The position numbers and the translations under genes are program-made. A DNA stretch of 64,000 bases, from NCBI GenBank assembly GCA_020636095.1, contig JACJYN010000002.1, positions 1,488,001 to 1,552,000 of the forward strand. The letters are read 5' to 3'. Shown here in pieces: positions 17,557 through 26,760 of the stretch. The stretch is from Lewinellaceae bacterium (lineage in GTDB: Bacteria; Bacteroidota; Bacteroidia; Chitinophagales; Saprospiraceae). Numbering within the stretch: position 1 is the first letter of the stretch; the number at the start of each line of letters is the position of its first letter. The notes beneath the pieces were generated by a model. The model saw only the letters and a list, made by a program, of their open reading frames with translations. It searched no databases and was not told where the DNA came from.

Positions 17557-18411
17557 ATGAAAACCATTGATGAATTACTCGGCCTGCTCAACCTGGAGGC
17601 CATCGAAGAGAACATTTTCCGCGGCCAGAGCCGCAGTGTGGGCAGCCAGCGCGTTTTTGGCGGGCAGGTGCTGGCGCAGGCGCTACAGTCTGCCATCCAC
17701 ACCGTTCCGGAAGATCGCTTTGTGCATTCTCTGCACGCCTATTTTATCCTGCCGGGGGATATCGAACTGCCCATCGTTTTTGAGGTCGACCGCATCCGGG
17801 ACGGCGGTAGCTTTACCACCCGCCGGGTTAAGGCCATCCAAAAGGGGCAGGCCATCTTTAACATGTCCGCCTCTTTTCAGAAGAAAGAGGAAGGTTTTGA
17901 CCATCAGATCAGCATGCCCAACGTGACGCCCCCCGACGGGCTGATGAGTTGGGACCAGCTGGTGGAAGAATTCAGCGGGCAGCTCCCGAAAAACATCCGC
18001 CGCTTCCTGGAGATCGACCACCCCATCGAGTTCCGCCCGGTGGAGCGGGTGTACCCGATGCTGGCCGGCAAACGGCAGCCGCAACGCCACGTGTGGATGC
18101 GCGCCAAAGGCGCGATGCCAGACGAACCTACCGCCCATCAGGCCGTGCTGGCCTACGCTTCCGATTACAACCTGCTGACTACCGCTCTGCTTCCTCACGG
18201 CGACCTGGCCGCCGCCGGCAACATCGTGCTGGCCAGCCTCGACCACGGCATGTGGTTCCACCGCGATTTCCGCATGGATGACTGGCTGCTCTACGCCATC
18301 GACAGCCCCAGCGCTTCCGGGGCAAGGGGCTTCACCCGGGGTAGTGTTTTTAGCAGGGATGGAAGGCTGGTGGCTTCTGTAGTGCAGGAGGGGCTGATGC
18401 GGCCGGTTTGA
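17557..18411 (+). CDS. tesB: Acyl-CoA thioesterase II
   Basis: A 284-residue cytoplasmic double-hotdog enzyme that hydrolyses acyl-CoA to free fatty acid and CoA. The N-terminal half has FRGQSRSVGSQRVFGGQV and SLHAYFILPGD, then RDGGSFTTRRVKAIQ, all TesB hallmarks. The second hotdog contains the aspartate in LASLDHGMWFHRDF with the downstream DSPSASGARGFTRG. Length matches the family. TTG at 17523 and TAACTTTC at 17545 have the 19-bp spacing of a Bacteroidota promoter, but they sit so close to the ATG that transcripts would be nearly leaderless. Confidence 0.95.
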   Translation: MKTIDELLGLLNLEAIEENIFRGQSRSVGSQRVFGGQVLAQALQSAIHTVPEDRFVHSLHAYFILPGDIELPIVFEVDRIRDGGSFTTRRVKAIQKGQAIFNMSASFQKKEEGFDHQISMPNVTPPDGLMSWDQLVEEFSGQLPKNIRRFLEIDHPIEFRPVERVYPMLAGKRQPQRHVWMRAKGAMPDEPTAHQAVLAYASDYNLLTTALLPHGDLAAAGNIVLASLDHGMWFHRDFRMDDWLLYAIDSPSASGARGFTRGSVFSRDGRLVASVVQEGLMRPV

Positions 18412-18437
18412 ATCAAACTAATTTTTCTGTATATTTA
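18408..18437 (+). promoter_or_regulatory. Bacteroidota-type promoter
   Basis: TTG (18408-18410), exactly 19 bases, then TATATTTA (18430-18437), one base off the -7 consensus TAnnTTTG. The predicted start of transcription is about 19 bases before the ATG of the Uma2 gene. The -33 box overlaps the last codon and stop region of tesB. Confidence 0.55.
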
Positions 18438-18461
18438 TTCACTCAATGATCAATTATCATT

Positions 18462-19019
18462 ATGGCAGTAAAACTTGCCCAGCGATTAATCACCGTCGAA
18501 GAATATTACAAAATGGCGGAAGCCGGCATTCTGGATGAGAATGACCGTGTGGAGCTAATTGATGGGAAAATTATAGAGATGAGCCCTATTGGTAGTAAAC
18601 ATGCAGGTTGTGTCGACAAAATCGTTGCCCTACTCAATAGGTTAAACCGGCCTGATATTTTAATCAGAGGCCAGAATCCTATCAGGCTTGGCAAGTATTC
18701 GGAGCCGGAACCAGATGTGGCGGTTGTAAAGTTTTCTCCCGATTATTATTCAAGCAATCATCCTTCCGCCAAAGACATCCTCCTGGTTATTGAAGTGTCC
18801 GACTCTTCATTGGAATACGATAGAGAAATAAAGCTTCCACTTTACGCCTCCGCGAAAATTCCGGAATGTTGGATTATAAACCTTCAAAAAAAGGAGATCG
18901 AAACTTACCACTCTCCCGTTGGAAACCGATATAAGAACACCGAGTTATTCCTACTTGATGATGAGATTTTCATCAGGCCGGCCGGGGTTGCTTTCCAGGT
19001 AAGCGAGTTGGTAGTTTAA
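18462..19019 (+). CDS. Uma2 family (DUF820) PD-(D/E)XK nuclease-fold protein
   Basis: A 185-residue protein. The restriction-endonuclease-like core is visible: VELIDGKIIEMSP near residue 28, EPEPDVAVVK near residue 83, and the E-x-(S/D) strand LLVIEVSDSSLEYDREIKLPLYASAKIPECWIIN around residues 105-140. Uma2 proteins are abundant in cyanobacteria and Bacteroidota; their biological substrate is not established. No methyltransferase or specificity partner lies nearby, so it is not an evident restriction system. Confidence 0.9.
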   Translation: MAVKLAQRLITVEEYYKMAEAGILDENDRVELIDGKIIEMSPIGSKHAGCVDKIVALLNRLNRPDILIRGQNPIRLGKYSEPEPDVAVVKFSPDYYSSNHPSAKDILLVIEVSDSSLEYDREIKLPLYASAKIPECWIINLQKKEIETYHSPVGNRYKNTELFLLDDEIFIRPAGVAFQVSELVV

Positions 19020-19028
19020 GAATCCTTG

Positions 19029-20075
19029 TCACTCCACAATTAACTCCTCATCTTTCCGAATCGCCTTATACCGTCCCTTCCCGAACTTCGTCCCATTGAA
19101 CTCCACTTTACCGCGCAGCTCCTGCTGCTGCTCTTCGGGTAACTGAATGAAATCACTGCATTTTTTAGAACAGCACTGATGGTACTTTTCGGCGCAGGCT
19201 TCACACTGAATGAAAAGGATGTGACAGGCGGCGTTGGCGCAGTTGATGTGCGTATCGCAGGGCTGGCCGCACTGGTGGCAGCGGGCGATAACCTCCTCGC
19301 CAATCTGTTCGCCCATGCGTTCGTCGAAGACGAAGTTTTTGCCCCGGAACCGGATGGGCAGCCCCTTTTCCCGGCATTGCCGGGCGTACTCGATGATGCC
19401 GCCGTCAATCATGTAGACCTTGCCGAAGCCCTTGTGCAGGTAATAGGCGCTGGCCTTTTCACAGCGGATACCGCCGGTGCAGTACATGATAATCGGGTGA
19501 TCCTTTTTTTCCTCCAGCATTTCTTCGACAATAGGCAGGGCCTCGCGGAAGGTTTCCACATCCGGGCAGATGGCGCCCTCGAAATGGCCGACTTCGCTTT
19601 CGTAGTGGTTGCGCATGTCCACCACTATGGTGTCCGGGTCGTCCATCAGCCGGTTGACTTCTTCAGCGCTGAGGTGCCCGCCTCGCCGGGTGACATCAAA
19701 ACTCTTGTCGTCCAATCCGTCGGCGACGATCTTATCGCGCACCTTGATCTTGAGCTTGTAGAAGGATTTGCCGTCGTCGTCCACTGCGATATTCAGGCGG
19801 GCGCCGTCGAGCCAGGGGATGGAGTACATGTCCCGGCGGAAGGCTTCAAAGTTCTGGTCCGGTACAGAAATCTGCCCGTTGACGCCTTCCCGTGCCACAT
19901 AAATGCGGCCGAAGACTCCCAATTTGTTCCAGCGGCGGTATAGTTCATCCCGAAACTGCCCCGGATCTGCGATTTGATGGTAACGGTAAAAGGAAAGAGT
20001 GGTTCGCGCTTCGTCGCTCTCCAGCATACGGCGCTTCAGCTCGTCGCTATTGACGAGGTTGTACAATCTTGGCAT
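19029..20075 (-). CDS. trhO: tRNA uridine(34) hydroxylase (YceA/TrhO family)
   Basis: A 348-residue rhodanese-fold enzyme that installs 5-hydroxyuridine at the tRNA wobble position. An N-terminal acylphosphatase-like region contains RIYVAREGVNGQIS. The rhodanese domain (about residues 125-225) ends with the catalytic Cys loop MYCTGGIRCEKASAY. The last 90 residues hold a cysteine-rich putative zinc cluster (CHQCGQPCDTH, CEAC, CCSKKC). All are hallmarks of the family. The stop lies nine bases from the convergent Uma2 stop. Confidence 0.95.
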   Translation of the reverse strand: MPRLYNLVNSDELKRRMLESDEARTTLSFYRYHQIADPGQFRDELYRRWNKLGVFGRIYVAREGVNGQISVPDQNFEAFRRDMYSIPWLDGARLNIAVDDDGKSFYKLKIKVRDKIVADGLDDKSFDVTRRGGHLSAEEVNRLMDDPDTIVVDMRNHYESEVGHFEGAICPDVETFREALPIVEEMLEEKKDHPIIMYCTGGIRCEKASAYYLHKGFGKVYMIDGGIIEYARQCREKGLPIRFRGKNFVFDERMGEQIGEEVIARCHQCGQPCDTHINCANAACHILFIQCEACAEKYHQCCSKKCSDFIQLPEEQQQELRGKVEFNGTKFGKGRYKAIRKDEELIVE

Positions 20076-20114
20076 TTTAAAAAGTTTGGTACGTTAAGCA
20101 ATAAAAGACAAGTT

Positions 20115-20200
20115 GCAGGCTTGTTGGGCATATGCCCCAGGCTGCTAACTGTACCCACCTTGAAGCCAAGCCTTGGCTTCTGCTTCAAGGCAAAATTTTT
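20115..20200. other. Two adjacent hairpins between tandem minus-strand genes
   Basis: A palindrome centred on GGGCATATGCCC (about 20126-20137) lies next to a hairpin at 20158-20190, where CCTTGAAGC pairs with GCTTCAAGG and an inner AAGCC with GGCTT. The run CAAAATTTTTTC follows the second hairpin on the plus strand. On the minus strand they lie downstream of the tricorn gene and upstream of trhO, so either a terminator or a leader structure is possible. Confidence 0.45.
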
Positions 20201-20263
20201 TCGGGGTAAAGATACAGGTATTTTGCCGGAATGGAAAAGGAGGCCAGGTAAAACCATTACCCC

Positions 20264-23200
20264 CTACTCCAGCTTCCGATCCGGCCCGGCTGGCTTTTCC
20301 ATCTCCTGACGTGGCGTTTTCGGCAATTCTTTCAGAATCTCCTCCACCGCTCTTTCCAGTTGAGGATCTTTGCCTTCGATCACTGCTTTGGGCGTCATTT
20401 CCACCTCGATGTCGGGGCTGACGCCTTCGTTTTCAATGATCCATTCGCCGGCTTTGTTGAAGATACCCAGTCGGGGCGCTGTGGAAAAGCCTCCATCCAT
20501 CAACTGAGGGTAGGAATAAATGCCAACCAGGATACCCAACGTGCGTTTGCCGATGAGGGGGCCTAACCCTTTTTCTTTGAACAGGAAGGGCAACAAGTCC
20601 CCGCCGGAAGCGGCATATTCGTTGATGATCAGCGCCTTGGGGCCAAAGATAGCCGCCATCGGGGTTGTTTGCACCTTGCCGGCGCGGGTGCCCCAGTAGT
20701 TCATCCGTTTGCGGTCGAGTAAATCGATGATATAATCGGCTGCGGAACCGCCGCCGTTGAACCGCTCGTCAATGATTACCGCCTCTTTGCCAAGCTGGGA
20801 AAAGTAGTAGCGGTTGAAGAAGGTGTATCCGCCGCCGCCGGTATTGGGCAGGTAGACATAGGCGACGCGGCCGCCGGTCATTTCATCCACCTTTTTGCGA
20901 TTCCCTTCCACCCAGGCCATATTGCGCAGATTGGAGTCATCGTCGATGGGAACTACCGTTATCTGCCGGGCGCCGGCCATTGAGGGCTGCCCGTTGACCG
21001 TCAGCACCACCTGCTTGCCCACTGTGTTGCGGAAACGGCGGTGGATGTTTTCGTCGCCGCTAAGCGATTCACCATCAATCGCCAGGATGTAGTCGCCTTC
21101 ATTCACCGCTACCCCCGGTTCGGTTAGAGGGGCGCGGAAGCCGGGGTTCCAGTTCAATCCACTGAAGATACGGCTGATGCGATAATACCCGTTCTCGATC
21201 GAATAGTCCGCACCAAGCAGCCCGGTGTTGACTTCTTCGATGTCCGGAAAATCACCGCCCCCAACGTAGTTGTGGCCCACCACCAGCTCGCCCATCATTT
21301 CCGAGAAGAGGTAGTTGAGATCTTCCCGATGGCCAACATAGGGTAAAAACGGTTCATATTTTTGCTTAACGGCTGCCCAGTCTACGCCGTGCATGTTTTT
21401 CACATAAAAGAAATCCCGCTCAATGCGCCATACTTCGTTGAACATCTGTTTCCACTCTTTGACGGGATCGACGTATACTTTCATGCCGTCGGTGTTGAGC
21501 TTACCGTCTCCTACTGAGCCTTTACTATCGGCATCAACCATGCCGTAGGTATTGTCATTGGCGGCATAGATTAGTTTTTTACCATCCGCGCTTACGCCAT
21601 AGCCAGTTATCCCGTCCATCATCGTCTCGCTTTCCCGCTTTTTCATATCGAAGGCCTGCAATTTGAACCCAGGCTGGTTATCTACCTGCTCCATGTACAG
21701 CAACTTGTCTGCCACCGACCCGTCAAGGCTGGAATAGGCCCGGGCGGGAGTAGGAAGGGCAACAATCCGATCAAGTATATTCTCCAGGTCAATGCTTACA
21801 GGGCTTACCTCCTCTGCTGACGTTTTATCGGTAGCTGGCTCCTCCTTTTCTTTTTCTGCCTTTTTCTGTTCTTCCTCATCACTTTCCGGTTTGAAGGGGG
21901 AAGTGTTTTCTTTGCTCAGCACCACCGCGTACAAACTGCTGGCCACATCCCGTTCGTAGCTGGACATATCCAACCAGCCGGCATTGAGTCCGTAATTCGT
22001 ACTGGCAGCAAAGAAGAGGTATTGGCCATCGCGGCTGAAGACGGGAAAATCAGCATGGCTCATGCCGTCCGTCACTTGATGGGGTTTTCCACTTGACAGC
22101 TCATACACAAAAACGGCTTTGAGGTGATTGTCGAGCTGGCGGGCATAAGTAATCCACTTGCTATCGGGCGACCAGCTCGCATTAAAGGATTGGTCCGGAA
22201 CCGAATAGGTATCGGTATCGATCAGGTAGAGGGCGCTGCTTTCCACATCCAGCCAGTACAGCCGGAAGTTTTTATCGGCGAAGAGTAGCTTCTTGCTGTC
22301 AGGCGACCAGGCCGGCGCATAAAAATAGGAGGGTTCTTCAATAGGGATCACCTTGGGTTCTTCCATACCTTGCTGTCCAATAATCATCAGTTGGTACTCG
22401 CCGCTGGCGTCCGAGAAATAGGCGATGTATTGGCCATCGGGCGACCAGGCGGGAAAGCGCTCGAAAACGCCAGGGGTCCCGGTCAGGTTGCGGATATCCC
22501 CCTTATCGGTGGGGATGGTAAAAATATCTCCCCGGGCTTCCACCACCGCCCGCTTTCCGGTAGGCGAGGCCTGAAAGCTGTGAATCTGTTCTGCCCCCTC
22601 TTCATACCGGGGCCGTCGGGTAGGCAGGTCCGGGTTCAAAACAATGGGCAGCAACTGAGGTTCGCGGCCTCTGAGCGTCAGCCGGTGGATGCGCCCCGCC
22701 TGCTCATAGGTGAGCTCTGTACCGTTGGAATGAAGCGTTTTTACATCGTACTCCTGATGGTTGGTAATTTGGCGCACCGCTTTGGCATCTCGGTCATAGG
22801 CAAATATGTTCATCCGGCCATTTCGGTCGGAAAGGAAATAAACGGTATTGTCCGCCCACACCGGATGAGTATTGACGGAGCCATCCTGTGGAATCTCCTC
22901 TACTTCAAAGGTTTCATTATCGAAGATCCAGATTTTCGGAGCATTTCCCCCCCGGTAGCCCTTGAAGGGGCGGTAGGTACCATTGCCTTCCGTCGGGTCG
23001 GGGTTTTTGATATAAGCGGTAAACTTACCATCCGGTGAGATGCTACCCTGATGTGCTTCGGGCATGGGCAATGCTGTCGGCAGGGCTTCGTTTAGCCCCA
23101 CTTCGTACATTCTGGAGAAGCGGTTGGAATAGGTTTCCCGGTAGGAGGAGAACAAAACCTTTTCTCCATGCCATCCCCGGACGTAGTCCGGCCCCGGGTG

Positions 23201-23515
23201 GTAGGTCAACCGGCGGGGCATTCCTCCCAGGGTGGATACGACGTACACATCGTAATTGCCATCGTAATTACCGGTGAAGGCCACCCATTGGCCATCGGGA
23301 GAGAGGACGGGGTAAATCTCCGCTCCTTCGTGAACGGTCAGCCGCCGAGGGGCGCTGCCGTCTTTGTTGGCGATCCAAATGTCGCTGGCGTAGGCAAAGG
23401 CGATATGCTGTTCGCTCGCCGAGGGGTGGCGCAGCAGGAGCGTAGGTTCACCGGATTGGGCAAATGCAGTATGGATCAGACTCAAGACAAGCCATAAGGT
23501 AAAGGGGTAACGCAT
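20264..23515 (-). CDS. Tricorn-like S41 protease
   Basis: A 1083-residue exported protease. After a signal peptide (TLWLVLSLIHTAFAQ) come beta-propeller repeats of the TolB/tricorn type (VLSPDGQWVAFTGNYDG, PAWSPDGQYIAYFSD, ASWSPDSKWITYAR) to about residue 570. A low-complexity Glu/Lys stretch follows near residue 555, then a tricorn C1-like helical domain, a PDZ domain (about 780-860, GDYILAIDGESLSG), and the S41 core with the catalytic serine in NEYAASGGDLLPF. Archaeal tricorn degrades proteasome products; the bacterial homologues are probably periplasmic or membrane-attached peptidases. The length is typical. Confidence 0.92.
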   Translation of the reverse strand: MRYPFTLWLVLSLIHTAFAQSGEPTLLLRHPSASEQHIAFAYASDIWIANKDGSAPRRLTVHEGAEIYPVLSPDGQWVAFTGNYDGNYDVYVVSTLGGMPRRLTYHPGPDYVRGWHGEKVLFSSYRETYSNRFSRMYEVGLNEALPTALPMPEAHQGSISPDGKFTAYIKNPDPTEGNGTYRPFKGYRGGNAPKIWIFDNETFEVEEIPQDGSVNTHPVWADNTVYFLSDRNGRMNIFAYDRDAKAVRQITNHQEYDVKTLHSNGTELTYEQAGRIHRLTLRGREPQLLPIVLNPDLPTRRPRYEEGAEQIHSFQASPTGKRAVVEARGDIFTIPTDKGDIRNLTGTPGVFERFPAWSPDGQYIAYFSDASGEYQLMIIGQQGMEEPKVIPIEEPSYFYAPAWSPDSKKLLFADKNFRLYWLDVESSALYLIDTDTYSVPDQSFNASWSPDSKWITYARQLDNHLKAVFVYELSSGKPHQVTDGMSHADFPVFSRDGQYLFFAASTNYGLNAGWLDMSSYERDVASSLYAVVLSKENTSPFKPESDEEEQKKAEKEKEEPATDKTSAEEVSPVSIDLENILDRIVALPTPARAYSSLDGSVADKLLYMEQVDNQPGFKLQAFDMKKRESETMMDGITGYGVSADGKKLIYAANDNTYGMVDADSKGSVGDGKLNTDGMKVYVDPVKEWKQMFNEVWRIERDFFYVKNMHGVDWAAVKQKYEPFLPYVGHREDLNYLFSEMMGELVVGHNYVGGGDFPDIEEVNTGLLGADYSIENGYYRISRIFSGLNWNPGFRAPLTEPGVAVNEGDYILAIDGESLSGDENIHRRFRNTVGKQVVLTVNGQPSMAGARQITVVPIDDDSNLRNMAWVEGNRKKVDEMTGGRVAYVYLPNTGGGGYTFFNRYYFSQLGKEAVIIDERFNGGGSAADYIIDLLDRKRMNYWGTRAGKVQTTPMAAIFGPKALIINEYAASGGDLLPFLFKEKGLGPLIGKRTLGILVGIYSYPQLMDGGFSTAPRLGIFNKAGEWIIENEGVSPDIEVEMTPKAVIEGKDPQLERAVEEILKELPKTPRQEMEKPAGPDRKLE

Positions 23516-23560
23516 GAGAGTGGTTTGTTTAAAGTTTAAGATAAATTCAAGGTTTGAGAT

Positions 23561-24577
23561 TCAAAATTCAGTCTCAAAAGCCGAGCGTTCCAGGCCCAGC
23601 CATTCCATGGTATTATTCCCAAAGATATCTTCTACCGTCTGGTGAGGAAGCCCCATCTCTTCGATGAAGGCGCCGATTTCCAGGTCGCCCAGTGGGAAAG
23701 GATAATCGGAGCCGAGGCAAACGCGGTTCTCTCCGGCGGTATCCAATACATAACGCAGCATATTGGGGTCGTGAGTAATGCAATCGACCCAGAATTTACC
23801 CAGGTAGTTGCGGGGCGGCACATCATTGTCGATGGCCACCAGGTCGGGGCGGCAGTCAAAACCGTGCTGTACCCGGCCGATGGTGGGCAGGAAAGACCCT
23901 CCGGCGTGGGCAAAGCAGGCCCGCAGCCCGGGCAGGCGCTCAAAGACGCCGCCAAAGATCATGGAGCAGATGGCGCGGGAAGTCTCCGCCGGCATACCCA
24001 CCAGCCAGGGCAACCAGTATTTGCGCATGGAATCGAACCCCATCATCTCCCAGGGGTGGACAAAAAGGGCCATATCCAGGTCCTGGCAGGCCTGGAAGAC
24101 AGGGAAAAACTCGGGCTCATTTAAGTTCTTATCGTTGATGTTGGAGCCGATCTGAATGCCCGACAGGCCGATTTCCCGGCAGCGTTCCAGTTCCTGAATA
24201 GCCAGCGCTGCATCCTGCATGGGCACGGTGCCCAGGCCAATGTAATGCCGGGGGTGATCCGCTACGGTCCGGGCAATATCATCATTGAGAAAACGGGACA
24301 GCTCCAGGCCGTCCCGGGGCTTGGCCCAATAAGAAAACAGGACCGGGATGGTGCAGACAACCTGTACTTGAGTAGTATACTGTGCGTACTCCTCAATGCG
24401 TTCCACGGGATCCCAGCAATTGGAGGCGATCTCGCGAAAAAACTCCTTGCCTTTGATCATTTTGGCGCGGCCGGGCGTGTGGTGTTCGAGGTAGATGAAG
24501 TCCCCGTAGCCGAACTTATCCGCAAAGCGGGGCAGCTTTTCGGGAATAATATGGGTGTGCATGTCGATCTTCAACAT
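23561..24577 (-). CDS. ACMSD-like amidohydrolase (2-amino-3-carboxymuconate-6-semialdehyde decarboxylase)
   Basis: A 338-residue TIM-barrel enzyme. Metal ligands are visible: the N-terminal HTH in KIDMHTHIIPEK, a histidine in ALFVHPWEM (about residue 177), HAGG in CFAHAGGSFLP (about 227), and the Asp in LGSDYPFPLG (about 293). The phrases NCWDPVERIEEY and VPxLFSYWAKP are characteristic of ACMSD, which decarboxylates a kynurenine-pathway intermediate. No other tryptophan-catabolism gene is present in the window, so the substrate assignment is by family only. Confidence 0.85.
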   Translation of the reverse strand: MLKIDMHTHIIPEKLPRFADKFGYGDFIYLEHHTPGRAKMIKGKEFFREIASNCWDPVERIEEYAQYTTQVQVVCTIPVLFSYWAKPRDGLELSRFLNDDIARTVADHPRHYIGLGTVPMQDAALAIQELERCREIGLSGIQIGSNINDKNLNEPEFFPVFQACQDLDMALFVHPWEMMGFDSMRKYWLPWLVGMPAETSRAICSMIFGGVFERLPGLRACFAHAGGSFLPTIGRVQHGFDCRPDLVAIDNDVPPRNYLGKFWVDCITHDPNMLRYVLDTAGENRVCLGSDYPFPLGDLEIGAFIEEMGLPHQTVEDIFGNNTMEWLGLERSAFETEF

Positions 24578-24647
24578 AGCGATCTGATAATTTGGTTAGG
24601 CATCAAGGGTGAAGGTACGTTTTTTGCAAAGGAGCTCCAACTTTCTA

Positions 24648-24816
24648 CTTAGTACACTGTAAACTAAGTAGCGTCCGGTTTTGGCAGTGCCTTTTGACGG
24701 AATACTGCGTTGCTCGATCGATCAGGTAGCTACGGCTACCCTCACTCCTCGCGCCTTGCCTTCCGCCAAAATGCCCATCCCAAAACACGAAAGAACTTAA
24801 TTTACAGTGTACTTAG
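24648..24816. repeat. 169-bp imperfect palindrome with shared core
   Basis: CTTAGTACACTGTAAA (24648-24663) pairs with TTTACAGTGTACTTAG (24801-24816) with one mismatch. Inner arms also pair (GGTTTTGGCAGTGCC with its partner near 24770-24790). The centre, 24707-24755 read on the minus strand, is GGCGCGAGGAG...TAGCCGTAGCTACC...GAGCAACGC, close to the centres of the elements at 24844 and 30200. Confidence 0.8.
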
Positions 24817-24843
24817 GGGCCGGAGAAAAATAAGTTCCCCGTT

Positions 24844-24975
24844 TCAGGCCAGAGATTTTGTCGCCAGGCAACCTGCCTGCCGGCGAGGCGGCCGAGCAGG
24901 CAGGGGCGCGAAGAACGCGCATAGCCCAGCTACGCAAGTGATGAGCAACGCAGTACAGCGGCAAAACCTGCCTGA
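24844..24975. repeat. Palindromic repeat with shared core and nested GC hairpin
   Basis: The arms TCAGGCCAGAGATTTTGTCG and CGGCAAAACCTGCCTGA pair imperfectly. The centre at 24905-24951 contains GGCGCGAAGAA, TAGCCCAGCTACG and GATGAGCAACGC, as in the elements at 24648 and 30200. A nested hairpin built on CCTGCCTGCC and GGCAGG precedes the core; a related nested hairpin follows the core in the 30200 element. Confidence 0.65.
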
Positions 24976-25003
24976 TTTAACGCCGCAAAATAAATCCGGG
25001 AAA

Positions 25004-26704
25004 ATCAAATGGGATAGTATTCTTCGCTGTCACATATTGCCACTATTTTGTGTGCTTTTGGAACGTTGCTTCAGATGCGATCCTGATCTATTTTGGAGGT
25101 CGCCTGGAGCGCCTCAGTCTTTCTTTATTGGCATTCTGAAGAAACGCTTTTACTTTGCCTTTTACCCTTCCACAGGACTTTATGGCGTTCTCAATCAGGT
25201 CCTGAATGTCCGGCAGGCTGTTCCCCTCAAGCAGAGTTTGTTTTTTGGGTTTGCTATTTAGGGCTTGCTTTTCTCAAAATTTTAGGCGTTTTGGCTACTA
25301 ACCCTCGGAGGGAGATACTGGCCCATTCTTCCATGCACTTTTTATACGCATTGTCGTAACTTTTTAGCCATTTTTGCCATGGCAACTTTGCCAGGCTTCT
25401 TCATCTTCTCGGTAATGCGCGCCCGCCATTACCCACATACTTACTATCTGCTGCTCAGCGACACGGCCAAGTGCTCACACGTCCGGCGTTGGCGGCTGCC
25501 ATCAGCAAGTTTTGTTTGCCAAACCGGAGGAACTGCTCCCGACTGGTAAGAGTACAGGTTGAAGCCCGCATATTTGATCGAGCTTTTCTACGTTGTCAAA
25601 AGCATGGATGTCTCCGCCTCGCCAATCAGCCCACCTTTGTCTGGGCATCCATCAAACGCTTTATTTCCAGCCATTTTGCAAAGAACGCATCCTGTTTCAG
25701 CAGTTTTTCCATTTGAGTTTCACACTTGTCAACCTGCCTGCAAAGCAAATGAAATTGCTGCCATGCCCATTAGACAAAGCCACTGCCGGGTGGTGTATGG
25801 GGTTATCCGGCAGTAGCCTGTACTGTATTGGGCTTTGTTTATCAACTCTTTAGCTTGTTTTTCCTTTAAACTGCCCGCAGCTCCCTTTTTTAAGGCGCTC
25901 AGCCAGCCAGCTTTCCTCTTTGCTCAATATGTCCCCCGGCAAAGGGCTTGCTCCAATATGCCCAGATTGTTGGTTAAGCGCAGCCCTCGTTTTACTAAAT
26001 GGGGCTGCTCCGGAAACGCTTCGGCGCCAGGCTCGGGCGAACCGTAGCATAACGATCGTCATGCATTGACGGTCAAGTTGATGGCGGTGGCGGTCCTTAA
26101 GCTCCGCTAATTCTTCGGACAAAGTATCTCGCTTATTGTATGCAGCAACTGGCTATGCTCATCAACTCGCTGATAATGTAGGTGTTCTTTGGCGTCGTTT
26201 TTATCCGGCGTATTGTCATGTATCTCCTTCATCCGGTAGGTGTCCACCGGGTTCCCCAGCGCCCGGTTATTAGCTGGCAGGCAAAATGGATCAAAAGCGT
26301 TGGCGAATAGGTGCTCGTGCTCAATGCCCAGCCACACTGTGTTGAGCAAGTGTTGGCTTTTCAAACGGTTTATCCATATAACCGAATTCAACGAAACCTG
26401 AATGCTCGTTAGAAAACTTAAATGCTCGGTATTTCCGCCTCTTCTGGATAATCAAAACGCAGTGCAGGCTTGGTTTTCATTTTTGCGCTGTCATTGATAA
26501 TGATACCAGCACCACTTCCTAACTGCTGTAACTGTTTGTTTATTAATTCGTAACTTTGACATAAGGCTGTGTGTTTTGCTGTGTCACAATTTTTTATTCT
26601 CAATAGCAAACGATGCACAGCCTTTTTTTTTTAGCTGCAAGATCCAAAGTTCCGATGCCGCAAGGCAGGCAGGGATCGGCATCAAATGGGGAAGTTATTC
26701 TTCG
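25004..26704. mobile_element. Decayed insertion sequence bracketed by imperfect direct repeats
   Basis: A 1.7-kb stretch without an intact gene. ATCAAATGGG-A-TAGTATTCTTCG at 25004-25026 recurs as ATCAAATGGG-GAAGTTATTCTTCG at 26681-26704, in direct orientation, bracketing the IS110-like relic described separately. This could be the trace of an insertion or a local duplication. Typical IS110 elements do not make target duplications, so the meaning is open. Confidence 0.45.
25088..26600 (-). pseudogene. IS110-family transposase relic, multiply frameshifted
   Basis: Read on the minus strand across changing frames, pieces of an IS110-type transposase appear in the right order. N-terminal fragments are FDYPEEAEIPSIFSNEHSGF and NPVDTYRMKEIHDNTPDKND (the NPxxxKxx...KTDxxDA region). 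A middle fragment is QVDKCETQMEKLLKQD. The C-terminal catalytic region shows NVEKLDQ and YAGFNLYSYQSGA, which match the YAGLxPxxxxSG motif. A tail KMKKPGKVAMAKMAKKL follows. Many stops and shifts separate them, so it cannot be functional. Confidence 0.55.
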
Positions 26705-26760
26705 TCCAAAGTCTAGTTAATGATGCGAAGGCCCCGAAGAAGGGCTTCCGCGCGAAGCTC

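Noticed and set aside
18462..19019. Uma2 gene as part of a restriction or defence system
   Set aside because: No methyltransferase, specificity subunit or other defence gene adjoins it, and Uma2 genes are widely scattered singly.
24710..25261. 183-residue plus-strand frame in the gene desert
   Set aside because: It runs through two palindromic repeats and the tail of the transposase relic; it has no conserved protein feature.
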